This document shows positions 27,152 to 37,043 of a DNA stretch of 64,000 bases, piece after piece. Under the pieces are notes generated by a model, which saw only the letters and a list, made by a program, of their open reading frames with translations, made no database searches and was not told the origin of the DNA. Numbering within the stretch: the stretch's first letter is position 1; the number at the start of each line of letters is the position of its first letter. The position numbers and the translations under genes are program-made. The DNA is from Bacteroidota bacterium (lineage in GTDB: Bacteria; Bacteroidota; Bacteroidia; Bacteroidales; F082), in assembly GCA_014382445.1 (NCBI GenBank), contig JACNJS010000084.1:102157-166156 (forward strand), written 5' to 3'.

Positions 27152-28219
27152 ATGAGTACGGTTAATAAAGGATTTGCCAGCGATAACTGGTCGGGGGTTT
27201 GCCCTGAAATTATGACAGCTTTAGTTGAAGCTAATGTGGGTCATTTATTCGCTTATGGTGAAGGCGATGAACAAGTTTCACAAACAGCAGTTAGAAAATT
27301 TGAGGAACATTTTGGTAAAGATATTGCCGTATTTTTTGTGTACAACGGCACAGCTGCCAATGTTCTTGGTATAAACCAATTTATGAATTCTTATCATGCC
27401 GTAGTAACGGCATCAACAGCACATTTAAATGAAGATGAGTGCGGTGCTCCTGAGAAATTTATCGGAACAAAAATTTTGAAAATTCATACTGATAATGGTA
27501 AAATAAATTATAGTCAGGTTGAACCTTTTTTAAAAAGCATCGGATTTCAGCACCACTCACAACCAAAAGTTATTTCAATATCCCAGGTTACCGAAATGGG
27601 AACTGTTTATACAACCGAAGAAGTGAAAACCTTAGCCGATTTTGCTCACCGTAATAACATGTACCTACATATGGATGGTGCCCGTATCAGCAATGCTGTG
27701 GTTGCTCTAAACACGGATTTTAAAAGTATTACTGCTGATGCTGGAGTTGATGTTCTTTCATTTGGCGGCACAAAAAACGGTTTAATGTTTGGAGAAGCAG
27801 TTGTTTTTTTCAATAAAAAGATGGCTTTTGAATTTGAATATGCACGTAAACAGGGTATGCAACTTCATTCAAAAATGCGCTATATAGCTTCACAGTTTAC
27901 ACGATATTTAACCGATGACCTTTGGAAAAACAATGCAACAAGTGCAAACAGCATGGCTAAGAAATTAGCTTACCAAATTGCTAAAATCCCACAACTTAAA
28001 ATCTCGCAATCTGTTAACGCAAATGGTGTTTTTGTATTAATGCCCTCCAATTTAATCCCACAACTACAGGAACAATATTTCTTTCATGTTTGGAATGAGA
28101 CGCCGCAGATTGATGGTAATATTAATATGAAAGAAGTACGACTTATGTGTTCATGGGATACAACGGAAGAAGATATTGACGGATTCACTAACCTTATTAG
28201 GGATGAGTTATCGAAATGA
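27152..28219 (+). CDS. Low-specificity L-threonine aldolase (PLP enzyme)
   Basis: It should cleave threonine to glycine and acetaldehyde, and related beta-hydroxy amino acids. The 355 residues have the aldolase-type fold-I PLP pattern: the PLP-stacking histidine in STAHLNEDECGAPE, HMDGARISNA with the PLP-binding aspartate near residue 180, and the Schiff-base lysine in SFGGTKNGLMFGE near 212. A TAATTTTG box at 27129-27136 ends only 15 bases before the start, so the leader must be very short. Some family members act on phenylserine or have beta-eliminating activity, and the sequence does not distinguish these. Confidence 0.88.
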   Translation: MSTVNKGFASDNWSGVCPEIMTALVEANVGHLFAYGEGDEQVSQTAVRKFEEHFGKDIAVFFVYNGTAANVLGINQFMNSYHAVVTASTAHLNEDECGAPEKFIGTKILKIHTDNGKINYSQVEPFLKSIGFQHHSQPKVISISQVTEMGTVYTTEEVKTLADFAHRNNMYLHMDGARISNAVVALNTDFKSITADAGVDVLSFGGTKNGLMFGEAVVFFNKKMAFEFEYARKQGMQLHSKMRYIASQFTRYLTDDLWKNNATSANSMAKKLAYQIAKIPQLKISQSVNANGVFVLMPSNLIPQLQEQYFFHVWNETPQIDGNINMKEVRLMCSWDTTEEDIDGFTNLIRDELSK

Positions 28220-28279
28220 TAAGTTGGCTTGGACTTAGAATGTCGAAAAAACTATATGCTCATAAAGTTGAATTTTTTA

Positions 28280-30499
28280 TTACTCAATAACCTTTTCATT
28301 ATGTGAATTAACAAACAAAATTGTTCCTACCTGGTCGTAACCAATAAACATATTTTCCTTCTTTATTGATTCTTCTCTAAACCCGATTAGAGTAAGTCCT
28401 GCGTCGTACGATTTTAAGTTTACAAGCTCCCGTTGATGTACTTCAGGATCTTGTGGAATAACCTCAATGTTGGCGGATGTTATTGGCAGACGTCCTGAAT
28501 TTACAAGCTCCTCCATATTTTTTCTGGTTTCTTCTTCAAGTTCCGACTTACAAATATCAAATATTTTAATATTTGTTTTTTTCCAGTTAGGATGTCCCGA
28601 AATAATGAAACTCAACAATATCATAAGGTTGGCATTTGAAGAATCGGTAGATGATATCCAAATATGAATGCCATTTTGATATTTTATTTCCCTCCGACTG
28701 CTGGCTAATATCAATACATCAAACTCGCCGGCGTTCACTAGTTTAAAATTATCAATTATATGTGTTAAGTCGCCAGGTGTTTCCTTGTTGAACTCAAAAA
28801 TTACCATATTGTTTTCCATACCCGCTATGCCCGGAATTTGAATGGCCTGAGCAATAGCCGAAGTGTATGAAGGTGAAATAATTGTATCCAAATAAACATT
28901 ACTTTCTTTTTTACGCACCATTTTGTTAATTCTAAACAATTCGTCAGCAGCTTGCGCATGAGTTGCTTTTGAGTAGTACCCTTCAATTCGATGAAGATAA
29001 GTACCAAACCCATATTTATATGAAATCCAGTCTAATAATATTAGGGCCTTATCTCTTTCAAATGTGCTTTTTGAAATGCATATTGCACTTGGGCGCCATT
29101 CACTGAATGTTTTTTTTCGACTTTTTTTCTGAAGAAAAACCTGTAGGTTTCTGTTCAACTGAAAAATAGCATTCGAAAATATTGATTCAAACCCTTTACG
29201 ATGCCTGTGGAAGTATCTCAGGTAAATGTACAAGCTTGCCATTAAGCCAAATGCAAGGATAGAATATCCTGTGTTAATTTTAAACATGACCCAGATAGAA
29301 ACAAGGAATCCCAGTAACGAAAGATACCATTTTGACACAAATGAAGGCCTGTAAGATGGTGATGAGCCGAAATGATTTAAAAATGATATAAGGCAGAGTG
29401 CGCCGTATGTAACCATAAAAAACATTGAAATTATTTCAGCTACTGTATTTACATCGCCAAGAGCAACAAAAATAAAGGCAATAATCAGTGTTACTAGTGA
29501 ACCGTTAAAAGGCTCGTTATTTTTAACACGACCTTTTGCAAGCCATCTGTTCAATCCTTTATCAGGGAATGCTCGGTCGGAGGCTAAGGCCTGTAAAGTA
29601 CGTGGGGCCACCATAACCGATCCTAAGGCCGAAGAAATTGTTGAAGCAGCCAAACCTAGCGGAATTACCCATTTACCTTGAATAGCAATGCTTCCCATAA
29701 CTAATTGGTTGTTTAACAGCTCATCAATGTTTGCTGAAACAGCAAGTTTGTAGGCAATAAAAAAATAGATGATCATACCAATGAAAGTAGCAGCAATGGT
29801 TCCTAATGGTATTGACTTCGACGGGTTTTTTAAGTCACCTGATAAACCTACTCCGGCTGTCATTCCCGTAAAGGCAGGAAAAATAATTGCGAATACCAGA
29901 AAAAAGTTAGATGTAGGTTCGAAATCGCTACTGAACAAACTGAAATCATTATAGCTTGTGTTTTCATTCTGCCCAACAAAAAACATGATTAACGCAAAAA
30001 AAAGTATTGCAACTACCAGGTATAATGCCTTAACTCCAAGACTTGCTCCTTTCTTTAAAATAATCACACCTAATATTAATAATGATGGAATGCTAACCGC
30101 CTGGCGAGGTAAGTCGATATCGTATAACTGCTTAATATAATCGAAGAAAAACTCAAATGCCTCGGTAAATGCTATTATGTAAAAAGCCACACTTATCGCT
30201 TGCGAAAGGTAGAGTGCTATACCAATTGTAGCACCAATATTTAATCCGAAAGATCTGGAAATAATAAAATACTCACCACCGCCCTCAACTCTTTTATTAC
30301 TTGCAATTTCAGAAATAGCAAGGGCTGTGGGTATTGTTACAAGATGCCCAAGTATGATTATTGCAATCACACCCCAAAAGCCTACACTTCCAAGAGCGAA
30401 ACCAAACCTGAGAAAAAGAATAGCCCCCAGTATAGTAGATATAGCTGTAAAAAATACAGGTGCGGTACCAAATTTTTTCACACTTTGTAACTTACTCAT
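28280..30499 (-). CDS. SLC12-type (cation-chloride cotransporter-like) APC permease
   Basis: The 739 residues comprise a membrane domain with about 12 helices (1-430) and a cytosolic C-terminal domain of about 300. The first helix region reads FGTAPVFFTAISTILGAILF and continues with GGGEYFIISRSFG, a pattern shared with cation-chloride cotransporters and the wider APC superfamily. The C-terminal domain contains blocks similar to the regulatory tail of such carriers (ILLDWISYKYGFGTYLHRIEG). Bacterial homologues have not been firmly assigned a substrate. Possible cargo includes chloride with a cation or amino acids. The next gene upstream on the same strand, gatD, is separated by a MITE, so co-transcription is doubtful. 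Confidence 0.8.
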   Translation of the reverse strand: MSKLQSVKKFGTAPVFFTAISTILGAILFLRFGFALGSVGFWGVIAIIILGHLVTIPTALAISEIASNKRVEGGGEYFIISRSFGLNIGATIGIALYLSQAISVAFYIIAFTEAFEFFFDYIKQLYDIDLPRQAVSIPSLLILGVIILKKGASLGVKALYLVVAILFFALIMFFVGQNENTSYNDFSLFSSDFEPTSNFFLVFAIIFPAFTGMTAGVGLSGDLKNPSKSIPLGTIAATFIGMIIYFFIAYKLAVSANIDELLNNQLVMGSIAIQGKWVIPLGLAASTISSALGSVMVAPRTLQALASDRAFPDKGLNRWLAKGRVKNNEPFNGSLVTLIIAFIFVALGDVNTVAEIISMFFMVTYGALCLISFLNHFGSSPSYRPSFVSKWYLSLLGFLVSIWVMFKINTGYSILAFGLMASLYIYLRYFHRHRKGFESIFSNAIFQLNRNLQVFLQKKSRKKTFSEWRPSAICISKSTFERDKALILLDWISYKYGFGTYLHRIEGYYSKATHAQAADELFRINKMVRKKESNVYLDTIISPSYTSAIAQAIQIPGIAGMENNMVIFEFNKETPGDLTHIIDNFKLVNAGEFDVLILASSRREIKYQNGIHIWISSTDSSNANLMILLSFIISGHPNWKKTNIKIFDICKSELEEETRKNMEELVNSGRLPITSANIEVIPQDPEVHQRELVNLKSYDAGLTLIGFREESIKKENMFIGYDQVGTILFVNSHNEKVIE

Positions 30500-30630
30500 T
30501 TATGACAATTTAGTTTTTTGATAAATATTATATGACTGCTTTGGCTTAAGTATAACGCCACTTTAAATTTGAGTTTTTGTGGGTTGCATGTCATATTATC
30601 CTACAATCTCAATTAACAATTAAAAATAGT

Positions 30631-30852
30631 GTAACTAATCAGTGTCAGCAAAGGCAAATCGCTTTGAATTAAATGTATTTTACAACAATATTTATTTTTC
30701 CCCCTTAGTGACCCTTTGTGTAGCACTTGGTGTACCTTAGTGGTAAAAAATAACCACAAAGGAGCGCAAAGGATGTCACAAAGGTTAACACAAAGGAAAA
30801 TTTGCATATAAAAACTCGATTGTTTAAGTCTTTTGTTTCACTGATTAGTTAC
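30631..30852. mobile_element. Miniature inverted-repeat transposable element (MITE), 222 bp
   Basis: The ends are perfect 14-base inverted repeats: GTAACTAATCAGTG at 30631-30644 and CACTGATTAGTTAC at 30839-30852. The element is flanked by the 8-base direct repeat AAAATAGT (30623-30630 and 30853-30860), which is a target-site duplication. Inside lies an imperfect palindrome (30703-30796) built of CACAAAGG-type units. No transposase is encoded, so it must have moved with an enzyme supplied in trans. An 8-base duplication fits IS families such as IS1595 or IS256, but this is only a hint. Confidence 0.85.
30703..30796. repeat. Imperfect palindrome with CACAAAGG units, inside the MITE
   Basis: The left half carries CCTTAGTGACCCTTTGTGTA and similar units. 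The right half carries ACCACAAAGGAGCGCAAAGG and similar. The halves are complementary around AAAAAATA near 30745, with mismatches, and would form a long hairpin in RNA or single-stranded DNA. It could act as a terminator downstream of gatD. Confidence 0.85.
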
Positions 30853-30878
30853 AAAATAGTCAATAATAAATTAGCATA

Positions 30879-32264
30879 CTATTTATGCACATTTTTAATA
30901 AACTCCTCCACCTTAGGCACACCACCCTGATAAACAAGATATCCGTTATATGGCTCACGGTTAGTTATTTCGTCATTAACCGATGTTAGCATCATTCGTA
31001 CTACTTCTTTCGGGTCGTCGGTTTGGCCTAATATCCAGCTTAATTTAACCCATGCAACTTCAGGTAACATGTTCCCGGTGGGGATAATTCCTTTGGCCAT
31101 CATATCGCGGCCGGTATCATAAACAAACATATGTACATAGCCCCAAATTGTTTGCAGCGTCATAAACATATGAACACCTTTTGCATGTGCACGTTCAATA
31201 GCCGGATATAATTCTTTGTTAACATGTCCCAACCCTGTTCCAACAATAATAATTCCTTTATATCCTTTTTCAACGAGAGCGTCCAGAGTATCAGCCGACA
31301 TGCCCGGATAATAATAAAGCATGGTTACCTTATCGCTGAAATAGGGGAGAATTGTAACATCTTTATCATGGCGGCGTTTCTTGTAATGCTTTTTTATTGG
31401 GATAATCTCGTTGCGGGTTATTCGGGCAATTGGGGTATCGCCAATAGTTCGGAATGTTGACCTGTAAGAAGAGTGCATTTTACGAACCCGGGTGCCCTTA
31501 TGCAGCAACCCGTATTCATCAGATGTTGGCCCGAACATACAAACCATCACCTCTGCTATATCCGATTGCCCTGCCGCTTTCATGGCATGCATGAGGTTGA
31601 GTGCAGCATCGGAGCTTGGCCTGTCGGATGAACGCTGCGAACCAACCAATACAACTGGTATAGGTAAATTCTGGCACATAAATGTTAAGGCAGCGCCGGT
31701 ATGATGCAATGTGTCGGTGCCATGTCCGATAACTATTCCGTCAACTCCTTTTTCAATTTCTTTACCAATAGCCTTAGCGAGAGCCATGTATTGTTTAGGG
31801 CCCATATTCTCACTAAAAACAGCAAATATTTTTTCGGTTTCGAGGTTACAAATGTCAGCTAATTCCGGAACGGCACCATAAAGTTCGCCAGGTGAAAACG
31901 CCGGTATAACAGCTCCTGTACGATAATCAAGTCGTGATGCAATTGTGCCACCGGTACCAAATAGTTTTACTTTAGGCAACCCCGGTGTGAAAGGAAATTC
32001 CTTTTCGGGAATTTTATAATTGGCTTTTTTATATCCCGTCTCTTTCATGTTTTTGATGGTGCGGGTATCAATACCAATATTATAGCCGGTTATAATTTTA
32101 ACAACAATATGTGTATCATCATCATTTTCGGAACGAGGGAGAACCGTTCCTTCAAAGGTGCCGCGGGTAGTATCAGCTACTACTGTTCCCCAAACTCTTA
32201 CTTTATACTTTTTTAATAGCTCTAAAGCCTCTCCTTTGTATCCCTGAAATATGTCGTTATCCAT
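30879..32264 (-). CDS. gatD: Glutamyl-tRNA(Gln) amidotransferase subunit D (asparaginase-type, archaeal class)
   Basis: GatD releases ammonia from Asn or Gln so that GatE can convert Glu-tRNA(Gln) to Gln-tRNA(Gln). The 461 residues have an N-terminal beta domain of about 90 residues (GYKGEALELLKKYKVRVWGT), which distinguishes GatD from plain type I asparaginases. The asparaginase domain follows with the nucleophile Thr107 in GTGGTIASRLDY, the second Thr-Asp pair in GHGTDTLHHTG (T183, D184), and GSQRSSDRPSSDA. The active site appears intact. gatE ends 1 base upstream of the gatD start, so the subunits are co-translated. The pair is the archaeal type, and bacteria generally use GatCAB or GlnRS. 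Confidence 0.93.
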   Translation of the reverse strand: MDNDIFQGYKGEALELLKKYKVRVWGTVVADTTRGTFEGTVLPRSENDDDTHIVVKIITGYNIGIDTRTIKNMKETGYKKANYKIPEKEFPFTPGLPKVKLFGTGGTIASRLDYRTGAVIPAFSPGELYGAVPELADICNLETEKIFAVFSENMGPKQYMALAKAIGKEIEKGVDGIVIGHGTDTLHHTGAALTFMCQNLPIPVVLVGSQRSSDRPSSDAALNLMHAMKAAGQSDIAEVMVCMFGPTSDEYGLLHKGTRVRKMHSSYRSTFRTIGDTPIARITRNEIIPIKKHYKKRRHDKDVTILPYFSDKVTMLYYYPGMSADTLDALVEKGYKGIIIVGTGLGHVNKELYPAIERAHAKGVHMFMTLQTIWGYVHMFVYDTGRDMMAKGIIPTGNMLPEVAWVKLSWILGQTDDPKEVVRMMLTSVNDEITNREPYNGYLVYQGGVPKVEEFIKNVHK

Positions 32265-32265
32265 T

Positions 32266-34203
32266 CTAAATTTCTTTACTTAATTCGGTTAGTTCAATAT
32301 TTCCGATTGCAAGGTTTCTCAGCCGTCCCATTACCCATCTTTTACGGTTAGTTTCACATATGTGGTCATTACCTACGGAAAATTTATCATAAAGCACGGG
32401 AAGCTTTGAAAGTATTGCCTCTTTTGAATATTTTTTAAAATTAATACTAGTAAGGATTGATTCAAAGTCCATTTTCGGGTGTTCAATCATTTCCTGCAGC
32501 ATTTTTTCAGCTATCTCGTACTTTATTCCTTTTTTGTTCAGAAATCTAAAGAGTTTATAAACCTTCTCATACTCAAATTTTTCAGGACCTTTATAATGGC
32601 CTTCTGCAAATTTTACTTCATGGCCGAAAAATGTTCCTGCATATGAAGGTGTCACATCTAATTCAACTACAATTCTTTCAATTATTGGAAATAAATTTTT
32701 AGAGAAGATATAAGTATAAACATCTTCGGGAACACCCCATTTTTTAAGCTGTTTATAATTATCAATAACATCACGGGGAAGGCCAATACTTAGTTTTTGT
32801 ATGAGGTCATCTGCTAGCGGTATCGGAGCCGAGTCGGTATCGGGATACATACGGTCGGCACCCGGTAATACACGTTCAAAAATAGTTGTACCATCTTCAA
32901 ACGATTTTCGGGTTTCGTTAGGAACTCCTAATAAGGCCATCCTGCATCTTTCTTCAATAGTCTCGATTGCTGTTGGTATATCAGCTTTATTTCCCCAAAT
33001 TATAACTTGTGCATCACCTTCTTCCGATTTTAGAAGTTTTTTAATTTTCTCCCAATTGTTGTTATCGAATTTTGGATCAAGCTCCTCAGTGTGCATCATG
33101 TTTGGTTTTTCAATACATGCAATCACTTTAAGTCGGTTAATCAGCTCATCGGCAAACATCTGACCAGGTTGGGTAAAATATGATAAAGCACCTTCAAACT
33201 TTGGCAGGTTGATAGCAATAACCTGTTCTTTTCCAAGTAGTTCGGGGTTTTCATCAAACCATCCGGTAATATTAGCATGAACTACTTTCCAATTATCGAG
33301 ATTATTTATTTTGCTAATTAACAAATCCCTGATTTGAAGAAGAGCCCATTGACGGAATGCCTCATTATGTGTGAGTTCCGAAATCCATTTAGTGTGTGCT
33401 ACACCTTTTATTTCAACACGGCTTCCACCGCGGCAGCTTACGTTTACATCCTGGCGGCCGGCTCCCATTCCCGTTCGTACTTTTCCTGTACTTCTGTTTA
33501 AGAAGCGGATGTAATCGCATCCTTCTTTAACCTCATCGGGGTTGGTAAAATCAGGATAGGTAACTGTTTCAATCAAAGGCATTCCAAGTCGATCAGTTTT
33601 ATAAACACGTACGTGACCTATATCAGAAATTTCGCGACAAGAGTCTTCTTCTATGCTTAACTGTATTAACCTTATTTTCTTATGTGGTAATTCTAGCTCA
33701 CCTTCTACGCCAAGTATGGCAGTACGCTGAAATCCGGTAGGTATGCTGCCGTCTAAATATTGTTTACGAGTAATATGCACCTCTCCAACTATATTCAGTT
33801 TCGATAACAACGAAATCTCAAGAGCTTTCTCCACAGCCTCCATATTTATTGGGAAGGGAGGTGTATCGTCAACCTCATATGTACATGCATTTTCGTTGTT
33901 TATGCGATAGATAATCTCTTTTCTGGTTTTAAATTCCATCAGGGCAGTGCCGTCGTATTCACCAAGCTCACTTAAGGTTGGCCTCATGTGTCGGATTAAT
34001 TCAGCATTATAATCATCATTATGATTGTATATACCTGCCGGACAATGGCAAAAAAGTTTCTCTTTTGTTAACAGCTGTTGGTGAACCTCAAGCCCCGACA
34101 TGAATCCTATGGAATCATAGGTGCTTTGAGTTGCCTCATTCCTAGTAACATAGCCTGCTTTTTTCTTGCTGTTATTATAATTTGATTTTGAATCAAAAGT
34201 CAT
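32266..34203 (-). CDS. gatE: Glutamyl-tRNA(Gln) amidotransferase subunit E (archaeal class)
   Basis: GatE activates the glutamyl carboxyl group and binds the tRNA. The 645 residues carry the GatB/GatE opening SGLEVHQQLLTKEKLFCHCP, with ILGVEGELELP and RLIQLSIEEDSCRE downstream, and GRQDVNVSC as a typical GatB/E cradle motif. The length exceeds GatB by over 100 residues. This comes from an inserted AspRS-like GAD domain in the middle (about 290-410), the mark of GatE. The C-terminal helical domain (YqeY-like) ends the protein. It is encoded directly before gatD with a 1-base gap. Both subunits appear complete. Confidence 0.93.
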   Translation of the reverse strand: MTFDSKSNYNNSKKKAGYVTRNEATQSTYDSIGFMSGLEVHQQLLTKEKLFCHCPAGIYNHNDDYNAELIRHMRPTLSELGEYDGTALMEFKTRKEIIYRINNENACTYEVDDTPPFPINMEAVEKALEISLLSKLNIVGEVHITRKQYLDGSIPTGFQRTAILGVEGELELPHKKIRLIQLSIEEDSCREISDIGHVRVYKTDRLGMPLIETVTYPDFTNPDEVKEGCDYIRFLNRSTGKVRTGMGAGRQDVNVSCRGGSRVEIKGVAHTKWISELTHNEAFRQWALLQIRDLLISKINNLDNWKVVHANITGWFDENPELLGKEQVIAINLPKFEGALSYFTQPGQMFADELINRLKVIACIEKPNMMHTEELDPKFDNNNWEKIKKLLKSEEGDAQVIIWGNKADIPTAIETIEERCRMALLGVPNETRKSFEDGTTIFERVLPGADRMYPDTDSAPIPLADDLIQKLSIGLPRDVIDNYKQLKKWGVPEDVYTYIFSKNLFPIIERIVVELDVTPSYAGTFFGHEVKFAEGHYKGPEKFEYEKVYKLFRFLNKKGIKYEIAEKMLQEMIEHPKMDFESILTSINFKKYSKEAILSKLPVLYDKFSVGNDHICETNRKRWVMGRLRNLAIGNIELTELSKEI

Positions 34204-34426
34204 TTATACATATTTTATTGCTTTCATGAAAAAAGCCCAAATTTAAGAAAAATGAGCAGAGAATAAGATGGAACTAATAAAAGTTTTAGCTATGGGACGA
34301 TTTGAATGAGATAAAGAATAAGCCAACCCTGCCTGCCACCGACTGCGGTTAACAACACAAAAAATTTAATTTACAAGCCTTTGCGTTGCCACAGCTTTGT
34401 ATGATGGTTTATTCAGCCTTAATACT

Positions 34427-34434
34427 TATTTTTG
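34427..34434 (+). promoter_or_regulatory. -7 box upstream of the OstA-like gene
   Basis: TATTTTTG matches TAnnTTTG and ends 17 bases before the GTG start. No well-spaced -33 element is seen. Confidence 0.35.
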
Positions 34435-34451
34435 CAATATAAAATTCAACC

Positions 34452-35978
34452 GTGGTTAACAAGCTCAGATTCATACTACTTTTATTAGGTGCCTTCTTTA
34501 TTTTAACAAGCATCGTAGCTCAGCAAAAATCCAAAGTAAATATTGAACACGCTGATTATTTTAGGTACAATGCAAAGTTTGGTAGAGATATACAACGCTT
34601 GATTGGTAATGTTGTCATTCGTCAGGATTCCACATTGTTTTCTTGCGATAGTGCATATATAAATGAAGCAAAAAACAGCTTCGAAGCTTTTAGCAATGTG
34701 CATATTAAAGTAAACGATACTGTTGACGTTTACGGATCGCGCTTGCTTTATGAAGGAAATACAAAAATTGCTGAATTTTTCGATAGCGTTAAACTCGTTG
34801 ATAAAAACACGGTTCTAACTACCGATCATCTTATTTATAACAGAATTACAAAAACTGCTTTTTACGATGTAGGAGGAAAGATTGTAAATAAGGATAATAT
34901 ATTGGTGAGTAAATCAGGACTTTATTTTACTGGTACACGCACATTTCATTTTTGGCATGATGTTGTACTTACTAACCCTGATCAGGAAACATATTCCGAT
35001 ACACTTATCTTCAATACTAACAACGAAACGGCATATTTTTTAGGGCCTACTGTAATCCGGGGAAAAGAGAGCACGATTTATTGTGAATACGGTTGGTATG
35101 ATACTAAAAATGATAAATCGAAACTTGTAAAACGTCCGTCAATAACAAATAGCGATCAAACAATAACTGCCGACAGTTTGCATTATGATAATAATACTTT
35201 TTTTGGTAAAGCGATGGGTAATGTTCAGGTTGTTGATACTCAGCACAAGGTTATTATTACAGGTAGAAAAGGAGAACTCTGGGATAAAAAAGGCATGTCG
35301 TACGTTACCGATAGCGCAATTGCAATTACCTACGACGGCCATGATTCTCTGTTTATTCATGCCGATACAATGTGGATGAATTTTGATAAAGATCGCAAAG
35401 CTAAAATGATTCGTGCTTATTATGGTGTTAGGTTTTACAGGAAAAATTTACAAGGCAAGTGCGATTCTCTATCCTACAATATGACCGATTCAACAATCAA
35501 ACTTTATGAAAAACCCGTTCTTTGGTCAGGAAAAAACCAGTTAACATCTGACTCAATAGCAATTGCAGTTTCGGGCAATCGTGTCGACTCGCTGATGATG
35601 TATAATACGGCGTTTATTGTTTCGAAAGACTCAACAGATACGTTCAATCAAATAAGGGGAAAAAATATGATTGCGTATTTTGTGAAGAATGAATTGACCA
35701 AAATAAACGTGAATGGAAATGCCCAAACTATTTATTATGTTCGTGAAGACGATGGATATTTAATAGGAGTTGATTTGGCCGAATCCAGTAGTATGACTAT
35801 CAAAATAAAAAATAATGATATACAATCCATAAGCTACCAATTATCAGTTAATGAGGATATGTTCCCTGAGAAAGAACTTACCAAAGAAGAAACTAGATTG
35901 AAAGATTTTTCATGGCAAAAAGAATTGCGCCCGGCAAATAAGGGGGATATTTTTAAAAAGGAAAAATCTAAGAATTAA
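34452..35978 (+). CDS. OstA-like (LptA/LptD N-terminal family) envelope protein
   Basis: The protein begins with a signal peptide (MVNKLRFILLLLGAFFILTS, ending near VAQQ). It continues as a repetitive beta-strand protein of the OstA type, with units such as YFRYNAKFGRDIQRLIGNV and VVIRQDSTLFSCDSAYI, probably a beta-jellyroll taper that binds lipopolysaccharide in the periplasm. The 508 residues exceed E. coli LptA and match the long OstA-like family of Bacteroidota. The start is GTG at 34452, since a TAA lies 12 bases upstream in frame and no ATG is near. It is convergent with the MCE gene. The closest role is lipopolysaccharide transport, inferred from the family. Confidence 0.85.
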   Translation: MVNKLRFILLLLGAFFILTSIVAQQKSKVNIEHADYFRYNAKFGRDIQRLIGNVVIRQDSTLFSCDSAYINEAKNSFEAFSNVHIKVNDTVDVYGSRLLYEGNTKIAEFFDSVKLVDKNTVLTTDHLIYNRITKTAFYDVGGKIVNKDNILVSKSGLYFTGTRTFHFWHDVVLTNPDQETYSDTLIFNTNNETAYFLGPTVIRGKESTIYCEYGWYDTKNDKSKLVKRPSITNSDQTITADSLHYDNNTFFGKAMGNVQVVDTQHKVIITGRKGELWDKKGMSYVTDSAIAITYDGHDSLFIHADTMWMNFDKDRKAKMIRAYYGVRFYRKNLQGKCDSLSYNMTDSTIKLYEKPVLWSGKNQLTSDSIAIAVSGNRVDSLMMYNTAFIVSKDSTDTFNQIRGKNMIAYFVKNELTKINVNGNAQTIYYVREDDGYLIGVDLAESSSMTIKIKNNDIQSISYQLSVNEDMFPEKELTKEETRLKDFSWQKELRPANKGDIFKKEKSKN

Positions 35979-36010
35979 CGATAGTCTGCGGTGTCATGCT
36001 CTCTCTTTAC

Positions 36011-36973
36011 CTAAAACAACGAGAACTTAACGTATCTCTTCGGATTTCTCTTAATATCTGTAAGTAATGAGTCGAGTGCCGTAGCCGATCTGTTCATTTC
36101 GAGGTATAGGCTGTCGTCGTTCATAAGCATTCCCAGGGTTCCGTGGCCACTGTTGACTTTGTTAAGTATGGTTTGTACCTCATTAAGTGAATAGTTTAAA
36201 CGGGCAAAAGTTGCTGGTATTTCCGATTTAGCCAGCGAATCGCTAATTACTTCGAAGTTATCGATAATGTTATTGATATTACTCCTGTTTTTGGATAGGG
36301 TTGCGGAAAGCAATTCTAGGTTCGTGAGTATCGAAGAAATACGCGATGATTCTTCAACAACAAGAGTGTCGATATTTGATGTAGCGTTCTGCAGATTGGA
36401 AAGCGTTTTTTCAATATTAGAAAAACTTTCTCGCAGGTTTTCGCGTGCTGACTTATTAAAAATCGATTGAAAAGCCACAACCAATGTGTCGATCGAGCCC
36501 ATCAAATCCTCCGCCTTTTTTTTAATTGGCTGAACCTGTGCATTTACTTCAGCCATTAGCCCGGCCTCTATGCTGGTGCTAAGAGTATCACCATAATTCA
36601 GATATTCTTTAGCATCACCAAGCACTAACTCAATAGCTTTTGAGCCCATCAGGTCAGAACTAAATATTCGCGCAACGGTATTTTTAGGTATTGGAAAATC
36701 AGTAGTTAGCATTAAGCTAACCATTATGTTTCCTGACATATCAGGATTAAAATAAACCTTCTTAACCTGGCCTACGCGTAATCCGTTTATCACAACCGGA
36801 TTAGCATTAATTAATCCATTTACCTGGTCGTAACTGGCATAATAAACAGTTTCGTTAACAAATAAATTGGTGCTTTTTAAAAAATTAAAGCCCCATACAA
36901 ATATCACTATAGCAGCAATAAAACTTGCCCCAATAATGATGGGTTTAGTTCGTTTTTTAGTTTTTTCAGCCAT
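36011..36973 (-). CDS. MCE-domain protein (MlaD-like lipid transport)
   Basis: It has one N-terminal membrane helix (PIIIGASFIAAIVIFVWGFN) and an MCE domain at about 36-115 with VVINGLRVGQVKKV and STSIEAGLM. A long coiled-coil region rich in N, S and L follows (SFSNIEKTLSNLQNATSNID), which probably forms a helical barrel or a periplasmic tether. The length of 320 residues is typical for Bacteroidota MCE proteins. MCE proteins carry phospholipids between membranes with an ABC transporter, and that transporter is not in this window. It follows the amidase gene at a distance of 70 bases on the same strand and is probably its operon partner. Confidence 0.88.
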   Translation of the reverse strand: MAEKTKKRTKPIIIGASFIAAIVIFVWGFNFLKSTNLFVNETVYYASYDQVNGLINANPVVINGLRVGQVKKVYFNPDMSGNIMVSLMLTTDFPIPKNTVARIFSSDLMGSKAIELVLGDAKEYLNYGDTLSTSIEAGLMAEVNAQVQPIKKKAEDLMGSIDTLVVAFQSIFNKSARENLRESFSNIEKTLSNLQNATSNIDTLVVEESSRISSILTNLELLSATLSKNRSNINNIIDNFEVISDSLAKSEIPATFARLNYSLNEVQTILNKVNSGHGTLGMLMNDDSLYLEMNRSATALDSLLTDIKRNPKRYVKFSLF

Positions 36974-37043
36974 TTGTTAAAAAAACGCTAAGTTAAATAA
37001 AATGTTTTAGAGGTAACGATATTTTTCATTTTTATTTTAAAAT

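Larger units (their letters stand above)
30500..30878. other. Intergenic region between gatD and the SLC12-type permease gene
   Basis: The 379 bases contain no gene. Most of it is a MITE at 30631-30852. The remaining 130 bases upstream of the permease contain no clear promoter that I could identify. Confidence 0.8.
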
